A stretch of DNA of 64,000 nucleotides from Methylocapsa sp. S129 (GTDB lineage: Bacteria; Pseudomonadota; Alphaproteobacteria; Rhizobiales; Beijerinckiaceae): contig NZ_LMUI01000048.1 of assembly GCF_009765995.1 (NCBI RefSeq), forward strand, positions 124,001 to 188,000, given 5' to 3'. Positions 54,752-63,780 of the stretch are shown in pieces. The stretch's first letter is position 1. Each line of letters starts with the position of its first letter. The notes beneath the pieces are model-generated. The model made no database searches, was not told the DNA's origin, and was given only the letters and a program-made list of their open reading frames with translations. Both the position numbers and the translations under genes were made by a program.

Positions 54752-56349
54752 CAGGCCGCCACAACGCGCTTATGCAGGCGCGCGATCGCATCGAGCGCCG
54801 ACAGGATCGCGCCCTCCTGCCAGGCAGGAATATAGGAGGCGTGCTCGCCCGCCAGCACGATCCGGCCGTCGATCTGGCAAAGATTGTCATAATGGTCGCG
54901 GCGCGTTTCCTCCGTCCATTCGCCCGCGCATCCCAGAGTGAATGGCGCCCGGTGCCAGGCGACGGAGATTCCCGTCTCGAACTCGGATCGATATTGCGGA
55001 TGAATTTGGGCGCCGTCATCGAGGGCGCGCGCGATGCGCTCGGCCGGCGACATCGCCGTAAACTCATAGGCGTTCGGCCCATTCCAGATATAGCCGCCAA
55101 GCAGCACGCCCTTGCCGCCGGAATTATAGCCAGCGCTCGGATAGGAGATATGACGGATGGGCAAGTCCGTATACGAGATTCCGCCAAAAATGTGCTCGTC
55201 CTCTTCCCAGAAACGACGCCGGAATTGCAAGCCGAACTTGACCGAGGAAGAGTAGGGAACCGCGTCGATCGCGGCTTTCATCGGGGCGGAAACCTCAACG
55301 GGAAGCTGGCTCAGGATCGTGAGCGGCAGCGCGCAAACGCACCAGTCCGCCCTGGCCTCCTCAATCGTTCCGTCACGGGCGAGATCCTCAAACGCGACTG
55401 TGACGCCGCGCTCATCCTGCCGGATGCCCGTCACCTTGGCGCCGTAGCGGATTGCATTGGGCAATTGGCGGGCGAACGCCTCGCCGATCCGGCCCATGCC
55501 GCCAACCGGCTGGAACATCGTCGTCTGAAAATCGTAGCTCAGGAAATTCTGCAAGCCCTGCCACAGACGCGAGGTCAGGATATCGTGCATGCCGATCGGC
55601 TCGCCGTTGACGGGCGCCGCGCCGAGTCCGCCGCCTGGATCTTTGGCGTAGCCGCGGAATTCAGCGGATTCGTCGCTCGCCACATAACGAAAATCCTTGT
55701 CGAGGCCGCCGTGGGCGCGAAGCGCCTCGATGAGGATCGCCTGATCGTCTTTCGACACGGCGTCGTCGAGCGCGCCCTGCCGGGTCGCCTTGGCGAGGAG
55801 TTCGGCGATGGCGCCTTCGAAATCGGCCTTGATCTCGCGGATGCGTTGCGGCCGGCCGCCGAACGCTTTTGAGGAATGAAGAAACGCATTGTGATTGAGC
55901 TGGATGAAGGGCTCGAGCGTCACGCCGAACCTGCGGCAATAATCCAGCAGCGCGTAATGGTGGTAAGGAATGCGCCACGGCCCCGGATTGAGATAGAGCC
56001 CGTCGTCGAACGTGCAGTGCTGGGTCGCTCCGCCAAGTTCGGTATACGCGTCGCCGCCCCGAAGCGACCAGTTCCGGCCGCCGGCGCGATTGTTGTATTC
56101 GAGAATCCGCACCTTGTATCCGGCGCGACCGAGTTCGAACGCCGCCGTCATTCCCGCAAGGCCCGCGCCCAGGATGACGACCGAGGCGCCTTTCGGATCG
56201 CCTTCCAGCTTGATCGGGCCCCGATAGGGCGATTCGGCCGCGAACCCAAGGCTCGTCATCGCCTGATACATCGCCGTTCCGCCGGCGCTCGCCCCGATCA
56301 GCGTGAGGAGATTGCGCCGGGTCAATGGCGGGCTCGCCGCGTCGCTCAT
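54751..56349 (-). CDS. Tat-exported flavin monoamine oxidoreductase
   Basis: A 532-residue protein. The N-terminus has a twin-arginine type signal (LTRRNLLTLIGASAGG), so it is exported folded with its FAD. FAD-binding motifs are VILGAGLAGMTAAFELGRAG, RAGGRNWSLRGG and, near the C-terminus, RIVLAGEHASYIPAWQEGAI. The family covers monoamine and amino-acid oxidases and nicotine dehydrogenase (NicA2). The overlapping cytochrome c gene suggests a dehydrogenase that passes electrons to cytochrome rather than to oxygen, as described for NicA2 and CycN. The amine substrate is unknown. Confidence 0.87.
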   Translation of the reverse strand: MSDAASPPLTRRNLLTLIGASAGGTAMYQAMTSLGFAAESPYRGPIKLEGDPKGASVVILGAGLAGMTAAFELGRAGYKVRILEYNNRAGGRNWSLRGGDAYTELGGATQHCTFDDGLYLNPGPWRIPYHHYALLDYCRRFGVTLEPFIQLNHNAFLHSSKAFGGRPQRIREIKADFEGAIAELLAKATRQGALDDAVSKDDQAILIEALRAHGGLDKDFRYVASDESAEFRGYAKDPGGGLGAAPVNGEPIGMHDILTSRLWQGLQNFLSYDFQTTMFQPVGGMGRIGEAFARQLPNAIRYGAKVTGIRQDERGVTVAFEDLARDGTIEEARADWCVCALPLTILSQLPVEVSAPMKAAIDAVPYSSSVKFGLQFRRRFWEEDEHIFGGISYTDLPIRHISYPSAGYNSGGKGVLLGGYIWNGPNAYEFTAMSPAERIARALDDGAQIHPQYRSEFETGISVAWHRAPFTLGCAGEWTEETRRDHYDNLCQIDGRIVLAGEHASYIPAWQEGAILSALDAIARLHKRVVAA

Positions 56350-56624
56350 CGTAGCGTCATCCGTTTTGTATCCGGCGATTTTGGCGCATGGCGTTCATCA
56401 GCGCGCGTGGGATCGAACGCCATGTTCGGCCGGCCCGATGCGGCTGGCAAGAGGGAGGCGTGATCGATCGACCCCGAAAGTCGCAACCCCCGAGCAAGCG
56501 CCGAAGCCATCTTGTCGGCGAACGATGCCCGCCTGACTTTCGTAGCGCGGCCGAGGTGGCGGCTGTTGAGGGCTTGGCGCATGATTTCATCACTCTCCCG
56601 ACTACCGAAAAGGCTCCGATCACA

Positions 56625-57714
56625 ATGTCGAAGATAAGCGTTCATCATGTCGGCGGTCGATGGGGAGACGATTCGTTTTCGAAGCTGGAATTGTTCGAAA
56701 GCGACCTTGTCCGGGTCCTCTACGAAGCGGACGAGGACGCGATCCAAACCATGCAGGAAGCGCGGCGAGAAACGAAGTCTGAACTTCTGATCGTCGCGGC
56801 CTGCCTGAACGACGGCCCGGGCGAGGCAACGCTCAACCTGACGCTTAATCTGGGGATAAACTCCATTCTGGAGCCAAGCGCCGCCATGCGGAACCGATGC
56901 AAAAATATTTCCGGCGTCGATCGCGATTGGCAGGAAGGGACGACGGTCGTCGACAGAAGGACGGTTCAGACGACCGCCCTGGACGACATTCTGGCCGACA
57001 GTGGCGCACCATCTTCGGATTTCCTGTCTCTCGACACGCAAGGTTCAGAACATGCGATCCTGACGGGCGTGGCCAATGCGCTGAAAAGCGTTTGCGGCCT
57101 CATTGTCGAAGTCGAGTTCGTCGAAATGTATTGAGGCCAGAAGCGATTTATCGACATTCTCGATCTGCTCGACGACGCTGGTTTTCATTCGTCAGATTCG
57201 AACGGATGGTCGAACTCGACGGCCCGAAAACCTCTCTCGGCCTGCGCGGCGCCGGATGCCAGATGTGGGCGGACGCTTTGTTCCTCCGGCGACCCGATAC
57301 GCCGTCGTCGACCAAGCAACTCGGGAAGCTCGCTTTCATTTCGGTCGTCTATGGCCATCTCGAATTCGCCATCACGCGCCTAGATCAGCTCGGTTCCAGA
57401 TGGCGCCAGGAACGTCGCGGTCAACGCCGGTATGTGGATTTTCTGTTGGGGCTATTCGATCCCCGCAGCCGCATGAAAACCGCGATCCCGCCGTCGTTCG
57501 GCGACGTCCTGCCGACCGCCCGCGCTGGCGATTACTCCAAGGCTTCCTCGTCGAGCGCTCCGGAGATTTTGATCTCGCCCGCTTCAATACGCCGCAATAT
57601 TATCAGGACCTGCATGTCTTGCGGGTCGACAACGGCACTGAAATCGAAACCGTGCTGCGGCGTCCTCGTTTCGAGGACGTCGCGTCGCGCGTGAAACATT
57701 TGCGCCGCGAATAA
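56625..57714 (+). pseudogene. decayed FkbM-family methyltransferase
   Basis: The frame from ATG 56625 reads MSKISVHHVGGRWGDDSFSK through SLDTQGSEHAILTGVANALK to EVEFVEMY and meets TGA at 57132. Beyond it the same frame continues as GQKRFIDILDLLDDAGFH, then the family pattern jumps frame near 57184 (VRFERMVELDGPKTSLGLRG, LAFISVVYGHLEF). It jumps again near 57530, ending with YYQDLHVLRVDNGTEIETVL and the stop at 57714. A nonsense codon plus at least two frameshifts mark it as a pseudogene. FkbM enzymes O-methylate sugars or polyketides. An error cluster in the assembly is the alternative. Confidence 0.78.
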
Positions 57715-58065
57715 GCCGGGCATGTCGAGGACGTCGTGAGAAAGCATGTCGCATTGACTGGCGGGTCCACAAGCTAGATCCGGTCGCCGCGCCGCAACAG
57801 CGCTCACGTCGCCTGTAAATTATCGCGTTGCGATCACGTCTTTGTTACTGCCGGCATCGGCCCGTCTGCGCAATTGCTCGCAGCACCGACGACAGTCAGA
57901 AATAAAAAAACACATTTGAAACGCTGACGCCCTGACGCAAATCAGACAATGTGCGTAGAGGCGGATTCATGAAGCGCGGCTGTCCCCGTTCGAGCTTCGG
58001 CTCCTTGGCGCGTCGCGCCAATATCAAGGGCGCGGCGGCTTGGCGGCGGCCGCGTCGATGAGAGT
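57715..58065. other. 351-bp intergenic stretch
   Basis: Between the FkbM remnant and the sulfotransferase-like gene I see no gene, RNA or strong promoter. Short open frames here have no recognised domain. The AT-rich segment near 57896-57920 is the most likely promoter zone for the downstream gene. Confidence 0.4.
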
Positions 58066-59139
58066 TTGATTTTGACCACGCCAATTCCTTTGAAGCGAAA
58101 TCGTTTGCGTCTCATTTGCGTCAGCGCCGGTCGTGATGGCACCAATTCACTCACTCACATGATCAGTTATTTGTTGGAGAGGCGTCTTCCGCAAAGTTCC
58201 GTGGGGCACGAATATTGCAGTCGAGAGTTCTCTCATGCGTTTGCATCCTGGACGGAAACAGGCGATCCCCACTGGCGGGTGGAAATATGCAAGCTCATCG
58301 ACGAGTGTCCGCATGACATCATTGTCGGCAATGGCTACGCGCCCATTCTGCCGATCTTTGCGCAACGGTGCGATCCGCAGCTCAAGCTCGTTCATCTTCG
58401 CCGCGTCGATCGCGCCGCGGCGATAAAAAGTCTGATGAGGAACTGCGAACTGTTTCCCGCGGCCTATGGCCATTATTCGGACGATCCGGGGGCTCATGCA
58501 AAGCGCATGACCGCTTTCCATTTCGGAGAGGTCGCGGAAGACGCGTGGCGCCCTCTGCCATTGGCGGACAAAATTTCCTGGTATTTCGACAAGACGCATT
58601 CTCTCATTCACGAACATAGCGGCTTGTTCAATGCGCGCGTCATCCTGGAAACGGAGCGCCTTAACGATCTGGGCGCCCGGCAGATGCTGGCGAAACTGGT
58701 GGTCGGCGACGCCCAAGTTCTGCCGCCGCCAACACGTCTCAATGCGCATGTCGACGATAGCTGGCTGCCGTGCGAACGAAGGCACAAGATGCAATGGCTG
58801 ATGGGTCGCCTTAACGCCTACCAGACCGCGTACGACGACGTTTATCCGCTTGAATATTTCGCCGATAAGTTCGTCGCCTGGACCGGTTATCAGGTCAGAC
58901 GCACGCCGCAGATCGGCCCCGAGGATTACAAGACACCCGAGGAGGTCGCCGCGACCCTGGAGCGGGCCGAACATATTCTGGAGAAGCGCCTCCATGACGT
59001 AAAGAGCCTCAAGCGCGTGCTGGCGCAGCAGTTGCCCCCCGACCCGCTTGGCGAGGACTGGCGAAGGGCTGTTTCCGGCGGGAAGAGGCTGGGCAGGAAA
59101 TGGATGATGATCGCATCGCGCATCTTGGCGAGCTTATGA
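58066..59139 (+). CDS. sulfotransferase-like protein
   Basis: A protein of up to 357 residues. The N-terminal LICVSAGRDGTNSLTHMISY resembles the PAPS 5'-phosphosulfate loop of sulfotransferases, and LKLVHLRRVDRAAAIKSLMR the 3'-phosphate-binding segment. The rest (RVILETERLND, DDSWLPCERRH) is helical without further recognised domains. There is no ATG; TTG 58066 or TTG 58072 starts the frame, and GAGAG sits about seven bases before the second. Targets in the family include carbohydrates and lipids. The nearby FkbM remnant suggests an old surface-glycan modification locus. Confidence 0.6.
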   Translation: MILTTPIPLKRNRLRLICVSAGRDGTNSLTHMISYLLERRLPQSSVGHEYCSREFSHAFASWTETGDPHWRVEICKLIDECPHDIIVGNGYAPILPIFAQRCDPQLKLVHLRRVDRAAAIKSLMRNCELFPAAYGHYSDDPGAHAKRMTAFHFGEVAEDAWRPLPLADKISWYFDKTHSLIHEHSGLFNARVILETERLNDLGARQMLAKLVVGDAQVLPPPTRLNAHVDDSWLPCERRHKMQWLMGRLNAYQTAYDDVYPLEYFADKFVAWTGYQVRRTPQIGPEDYKTPEEVAATLERAEHILEKRLHDVKSLKRVLAQQLPPDPLGEDWRRAVSGGKRLGRKWMMIASRILASL

Positions 59140-59331
59140 TCGTCGGGTTGCGGGTGCGCTATTCCCATTGAGCAATCGTCGTGTTCGAACGAGGAAGCTG
59201 TTTTGCGCGCGTCGAACGTGGCGCATCAGGCGACCGAGCGGCTTCAACTTGTCGAGGCGGCCGGAGCGGTTGGTCGCGAAAACGCCAAACTCCCTCTCTT
59301 TAGTACCGGCTTCAGACAAAGGGACAATTGC

Positions 59332-59670
59332 GTGGTTCGACTTTGCATGGGTTTCCTGGCCGCCATTTCCTTTTGCGTCGCTGGCTCCGCCGGTTTCGCG
59401 CAAAATATTCAGACGCCAGTCTTTGCCGATCAGCCCGTCGCCGGATCTGCGAAAACGCACACCAAGAAAAGCGTTCACAGGAGCGGCGGCGCCGCGCTCT
59501 CGATCGCGCAACCGACTTCGGAAGAAGCAGAGAAAGCCGCTCGCCTCGCTGAGGGTCGGAAAAAGTTCTTTGAGCGTTCCATGGGTTTTGACAATGGGCC
59601 CGCCTCCGACAGCCCGATCTCCCTGGGCGACGGCCATGGACTTTCGCCGGGCGCTGCGTTCAAATTCTGA
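59332..59670 (+). CDS. small secreted protein of unknown function
   Basis: A 112-residue protein from GTG 59332 with AAGGGA eight bases upstream; it starts MVRLCMGFLAAISFCVAGSA and would be cleaved after GFAQ near residue 24. ATG 59347 is the alternative but gives a signal peptide without a positive start. The mature 90 residues (VFADQPVAGSAKTHTKKSVH, then EEAEKAARLAEGRKKFFERS) have no recognised domain. Expected location is the periplasm. Confidence 0.5.
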   Translation: MVRLCMGFLAAISFCVAGSAGFAQNIQTPVFADQPVAGSAKTHTKKSVHRSGGAALSIAQPTSEEAEKAARLAEGRKKFFERSMGFDNGPASDSPISLGDGHGLSPGAAFKF

Positions 59671-59783
59671 GCGAACAACCATCTCAGGGCATTGGGCGAC
59701 GAAAAACTAGGCCGACGTTAATTTTAAGTGCGGTTGGGCGGTTGACGTTCCTTTGAGTGTCGTCACCCATTTGAGATGTCGCG

Positions 59784-60062
59784 ATGCTTCACGAACGATT
59801 GGTTTGCCTCTCGGCGTTGTATATCGCGGCTTGGGCGCCCGCCTTTGCCGCCGATCCTGTCCCGCATGTTCCGAGCGGCGGTTTCGCCTGGGGTCTGGCG
59901 CCGGGCATGGGTCAGCCCGGCACGGCCTGATTTGGTTATTACCACGTCGACAATTGCTGGAGCTATCAATTGGTCTATGACAGATACGGCAATTATGTCG
60001 GCGAGCGGCCGGCGAACATCTGCCGCAGGCTACCCCTCATCGATCGAGAGCGCAGACTACGC
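59784..60062 (+). pseudogene. interrupted small secreted protein with an in-frame TGA
   Basis: ATG 59784 opens a frame with a signal peptide (MLHERLVCLSALYIAAWAPA, then FAA) that stops at TGA 59928 after 48 codons. The same frame continues as FGYYHVDNCWSYQLVYDRYG then NYVGERPANICRR, a Cys-paired pattern familiar from small envelope proteins of related bacteria. The TGA probably replaced CGA (Arg). The true 3' end is unclear because the frame runs on into the opposite-strand NIPSNAP gene. Confidence 0.5.
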
Positions 60063-60064
60063 GA

Positions 60065-60391
60065 TCAGCGGACACTGGAAAACGCGGTCGGCTGCAGGAT
60101 CGAGTTCGTGACGTTGGCGACGATGGGGCCGTCTTTTTCGCTGTCGTTGCGAGCGGCGATCCATTCGGGGTCGCTCAGGAATGCGGTCCATTTCTGCTCG
60201 CGTTCGGCGAGCGAATCCCATGCGATGAGATAGGTCAGATCGTTATTGGATTCGCCGATCATCGTCGTCCAGAATCCGGCCTGGCGGATGCCGTGCTTGC
60301 CCCAGATGCGCAGCGTCGCCGACTGAAACCGGTTCAACAGGGCGGGCAACCGGCCCGGCACGCAACGATAGATGCGAAGTTCATAAATCAT
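60065..60391 (-). CDS. NIPSNAP-family protein
   Basis: A 108-residue protein of the NIPSNAP (PF07978) ferredoxin-like fold: MIYELRIYRCVPGRLPALLN at the start, ESNNDLTYLIAWDSLAERE in the middle and WTAFLSDPEWIAARNDSE near the end. Members are small dimeric alpha-beta barrel proteins of mostly unknown function, often monooxygenase-like or stress-related. It has no co-oriented neighbour close by. AAAGG lies upstream of the ATG at 60391. Confidence 0.88.
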   Translation of the reverse strand: MIYELRIYRCVPGRLPALLNRFQSATLRIWGKHGIRQAGFWTTMIGESNNDLTYLIAWDSLAEREQKWTAFLSDPEWIAARNDSEKDGPIVANVTNSILQPTAFSSVR

Positions 60392-60491
60392 GGAAGGGCC
60401 TTTCGCTAAGGTCTCTCGAACGGAATGTTTGGCATAATGCCATGATTGCGGAAATACGCCTCTTCAATCACATAAATTTGCGAATTCACGG

Positions 60492-60554
60492 CGTCATGGC
60501 CGAGCTTTTCTCGATAGGCTCGAATATGAGAGCGTCCATCCCCCGTCTATGACG
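60492..60554. repeat. degenerate 63-bp derivative of the dispersed element
   Basis: The left end CGTCATGGCCGAGCTTTTCT matches the full element's left end with about three differences in 21 bases, and the right end CCGTCTATGACG matches its right end. The middle is short and unrelated. It lies in the 216-bp gap between the NIPSNAP and patatin-like genes, both leftward. Confidence 0.5.
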
Positions 60555-60607
60555 GCGGAGCTTTGGCCTTCTCAGCGCAGTGCCCTCAATCCTGTCGGCG
60601 CCCGCCG

Positions 60608-61579
60608 TCACGCTCCCGTCTGCGCGATCCAGACGTCCGTCGCGTTGCGCCCGCTGTCGCGCAGGCGCTCCAGAAAATCCCAGCCGAGATTCGTCGCGTT
60701 TTCGTCGGCCAGCCCTTCGAATTCGTCCTGGGCGGCGATGCGGCCGATATGGAGGCGGCGCAGTTTGGGCGTCGCGCGCAGCATCAGGCCGACCTTTAGC
60801 GCTTCGAGTTCGGCGTTCAGCGTCGCATTGAAATGGATCTGGTCGAGCCTTTTCACAATTTCGCTGGGATTGGTCGGCAGCCGTTCCGATTTGGCGGGCG
60901 TCACCTGCACGATGAGAAGATTGGCGGCGTCGGAGGCCTGCACCAGCGGAATCAGCGGCGGATTGGCGACATAGCCGCCGTCCCAATAGGGCTCGCCCTC
61001 GACTTCGATCGTGTGATGGATGAGCGGCAGGCAGGCGGAGGCGAGCACGCTCTCGACGCATAATTCTGGGTTGCGAAAAATCCGCAATTGCCCATCGCGC
61101 ACGCGCGTCGCGGCGACCAGCAATTTGACCGGCGATTGCGCGCGCAGGCGTTCGAAATCGACCTCCGCCGTGAGCGCCTCGCGCAACGGATTGAGATCGA
61201 ACGGATTGAACTGATAGGGCGAAAACGCCCGCGTCAGCGCGCTGAACCCCGCGCCCATCATCGCCGTCGCCAGCGATGTCGCTGGCAGAAAGCTCGCCGA
61301 ATCGCTCATCCGCCGCCAGAAACTGGCGAGCCTCGCTCTCGCTTCATCGCGACCTTCCAGTAGGCCGGAGGCGAGCAGCACGGCGTTGACCGCGCCGGCG
61401 CTGGCGCCGCTGATCGCGTCGAAGGCGATGCCGCGCTCAAGCAGCCGGTCGAGAACGCCCCAGGTGAAGGCCCCAAACGAGCCGCCGCCCTGCAAAGCGA
61501 GCGAAAGGCGCTTGGGCGGCCAGACGGGCGCCGAAGCTTTGGCGCCCACAAGGGTGCGGGCCTGTTCCATAATTCCCAT
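60608..61579 (-). CDS. patatin-like phospholipase
   Basis: A 323-residue serine lipase. The oxyanion loop is LQGGGSFGAFTWGVLDRL near residue 30, the nucleophile is in ISGASAGAVNA (GxSxG) and the catalytic Asp in YWDGGYV. It lacks a signal peptide and would act in the cytoplasm or be exported by another route. Start 61579 has GAGGA seven bases upstream. The family hydrolyses acyl chains of phospholipids or lysophospholipids; a specific role is not apparent. It follows the ThDP enzyme gene by 118 bases on the same strand. Confidence 0.9.
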   Translation of the reverse strand: MGIMEQARTLVGAKASAPVWPPKRLSLALQGGGSFGAFTWGVLDRLLERGIAFDAISGASAGAVNAVLLASGLLEGRDEARARLASFWRRMSDSASFLPATSLATAMMGAGFSALTRAFSPYQFNPFDLNPLREALTAEVDFERLRAQSPVKLLVAATRVRDGQLRIFRNPELCVESVLASACLPLIHHTIEVEGEPYWDGGYVANPPLIPLVQASDAANLLIVQVTPAKSERLPTNPSEIVKRLDQIHFNATLNAELEALKVGLMLRATPKLRRLHIGRIAAQDEFEGLADENATNLGWDFLERLRDSGRNATDVWIAQTGA

Positions 61580-61697
61580 CGGTCGATCCTCGTCTGGTCG
61601 AAACCCCGCCGAGGACACTTGTGCACTGCAACATGAAAATTCAAGGATAAAAGGTCAGCGCTGTTGACCTTCTGCCTTATTTCAATCCGCCGGCTTT

Positions 61698-63377
61698 TTA
61701 CGCCTTTTGCTGCGCCAGCGCCTTCGCCCGGATCGCCGACAGGGTCGTCATCGGCGTGATCGCTTCGGGATCGATCTTGACATGCAGGATCGCCGGCCTG
61801 CCCGACGCGACCGCCCGCTCGAAAGCGGGCGCGAAATCGGCGGTCTCCTCGACCCTTTCGCCATGGCCGCCAAAGGCGCGCGCATAGGCGGCGAAATCCG
61901 GGTTCTGCAATTCAGTCGCGCTGACGCGGCCGGGATAGTCGCGCTCCTGATGCATGCGGATCGTGCCATACATCGCATTGTCGATGACGATAACGATGAT
62001 CGGCAGATCGTACTGCACGGCGGTGGCGAATTCCTGCCCGTTCATCAGGAAGCAGCCGTCGCCCGCAAAAGCGATCACCATCCGCTCCGGCAGCAGCCTC
62101 TTGGCCGCCACCGCGGTCGGCACGCCAAAGCCCATCGAGCCCGATGTCGGCGCGATCTGCGAATCAAAACGCCGATAGCGCCAGAAGCGGCCCGGCCATG
62201 TCGCATAATTGCCCGCGCCATTGGTGATGATCGCGTCGGGCGCGTAGCTGCGCAGCCAGACCATGATCTCGCCAAGCTGCACGCGGCCGGGAATCGTCGG
62301 CGCCTTTTCGGTCCAGGCGACATAATCGGCGCGCGCTTCCTTGGTGCGCGCGCTCCAGGCGATCGCATTGGGCGGCTGCAAACCTTCCAGCGCCGCGCAG
62401 AAGGCGGGCGGCGTCGCGACAATGCCAAGGCTCGGATGATAGATGCGCCCGATCTCCTGCGCATCGGCATGCACATGCACGAGCTTCTGGCGCGGCGTCG
62501 GAATGGCGAACAACGTGTAGCTCTGCGACGACATTTCCGACATGCGCCCGCCGAGCAGCACGACAAGATCGGCCTCGTCGATGCGCGCCTTCAATTTCGG
62601 ATTCGGGCCGATGCCGATTTCCCCGGCGTAATTCTGATGCGCGCCGTCGAACAAGGTCGCGCGGCGGAACGAGGTCGCCATCGGCAGATCGAAACGCTCG
62701 GCGAAGCGTTGCAGCGCGGCGCAGGCGCGCTCGCTCCAGCCGCCGCCGCCCAGAATGACGATCGGCCGCTCGGCCGCCCACAGCATTTTCTGCAATTCGG
62801 CCATTTGCGTCGGGCCGGGCCAGATCGGCGCCGGCTCGACGCGCGCCGCGTCGACGGCGCCGGCCATATCCGTCAGCACGTCTTCGGGCAAAGCGATGAC
62901 GACAGGCCCCGGCCGGCCCTGCATCGCGACATGGAACGCGCGCTGCACGATTTCAGGAATGCGCGCGGCGTCCTCGATCTCGGTGACCCATTTGGCGGTC
63001 GAGCCGAAAAAGGCGCGATAATCCATTTCCTGAAACGCGCCGCGCCCGAGCATGCCGCGCTCCACCTGGCCGATGAACAGGATCATCGGCGTCGAATCGT
63101 GCTCGGCGATATGCACGCCGTGCGCGGCATTGGTCGCGCCGGGGCCGCGCGTCACAAAACAGACGCCCGGCCGCCCGGTCAGCCGGCCCGCCGCGATCGC
63201 CATCATCGCCGCCCCCGCCTCCTGCCGGCAGACGGTCACCTCCAGCGAGGAATCATGCAGCGCATCGAGCACGGCGAGATAGGATTCGCCCGGCACGCAA
63301 AACACATGCTCGACGCCCTGGGCGGCAAGCTGGTCGACAAGTATCTGGCCGCCGGTGCGGGCGTTCGTGTCATGCAT
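61698..63377 (-). CDS. thiamine-diphosphate-dependent enzyme, acetolactate-synthase-like
   Basis: A 559-residue protein with the three-domain ThDP fold. The activating Glu is in TVCRQEAGAAMMAIA near residue 50; the central domain follows (about 190-330). The C-terminal domain has GSMGFGVPTAVAAKR and the cofactor motif FAGDGCFLMNGQEFATAVQY to IDNAMYG. It belongs with large subunits of acetolactate synthase, glyoxylate carboligase and benzoylformate decarboxylase, but no regulatory small subunit is adjacent, so an alternative decarboxylase or lyase is likely. ATG 63377 is preceded by GAGG; 40 further open codons are unsupported. Confidence 0.88.
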   Translation of the reverse strand: MHDTNARTGGQILVDQLAAQGVEHVFCVPGESYLAVLDALHDSSLEVTVCRQEAGAAMMAIAAGRLTGRPGVCFVTRGPGATNAAHGVHIAEHDSTPMILFIGQVERGMLGRGAFQEMDYRAFFGSTAKWVTEIEDAARIPEIVQRAFHVAMQGRPGPVVIALPEDVLTDMAGAVDAARVEPAPIWPGPTQMAELQKMLWAAERPIVILGGGGWSERACAALQRFAERFDLPMATSFRRATLFDGAHQNYAGEIGIGPNPKLKARIDEADLVVLLGGRMSEMSSQSYTLFAIPTPRQKLVHVHADAQEIGRIYHPSLGIVATPPAFCAALEGLQPPNAIAWSARTKEARADYVAWTEKAPTIPGRVQLGEIMVWLRSYAPDAIITNGAGNYATWPGRFWRYRRFDSQIAPTSGSMGFGVPTAVAAKRLLPERMVIAFAGDGCFLMNGQEFATAVQYDLPIIVIVIDNAMYGTIRMHQERDYPGRVSATELQNPDFAAYARAFGGHGERVEETADFAPAFERAVASGRPAILHVKIDPEAITPMTTLSAIRAKALAQQKA

Positions 63378-63517
63378 AAGCCTCGGTCTCCCCGCTCCCG
63401 CCAGCGCTGTCCATGGCGGGCAAAACTGGTGTTTCGCAGGTCGCGCGGCGATATTCAACTGGTAACCTGACGAGTGAGGGGCGGGATGCGGAGTCATTTA
63501 ATTCGCGACTATCTAAC

Positions 63518-63626
63518 CGTCATGGCCGGGCTTGTCCCGGCCATCTACGCCGGGCCGTGTGCGCTAACCTTGTAAGTTGTTTGCGACGGCGCGGCGTGGA
63601 TGGCCCCGACAAGCCCGACCAAGAGG
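63518..63626. repeat. dispersed palindromic element, copy 3
   Basis: About 109 bp beginning CGTCATGGCCGGGCTTGTCC, as in copies 1 and 2. The right end is decayed (GCCCCGACAAGCCCGACC, lacking the final ATGACG), so this copy is older or has been trimmed. It lies between the ThDP enzyme gene and the methyltransferase fragment at the window end. Confidence 0.8.
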
Positions 63627-63780
63627 TTTGTGCGCTATGAAGAGATAGAACCGCGCTGGCATCGGTTCGGGCGCTGAACCGGGCAGCCACGGCGCAAGGC
63701 CATCCATCCCGGCAAGATGAGTGTCTTGCATGACACGGCTTGAAGCGGGTGCGAACTTCGCCTCGCTAACATTTGAGACT

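Noticed and set aside
61698-63470. Long plus-strand frame opposite the ThDP enzyme gene.
   Set aside because: It is the antisense shadow of a clear family member; its translation is Arg/His-rich without domains.
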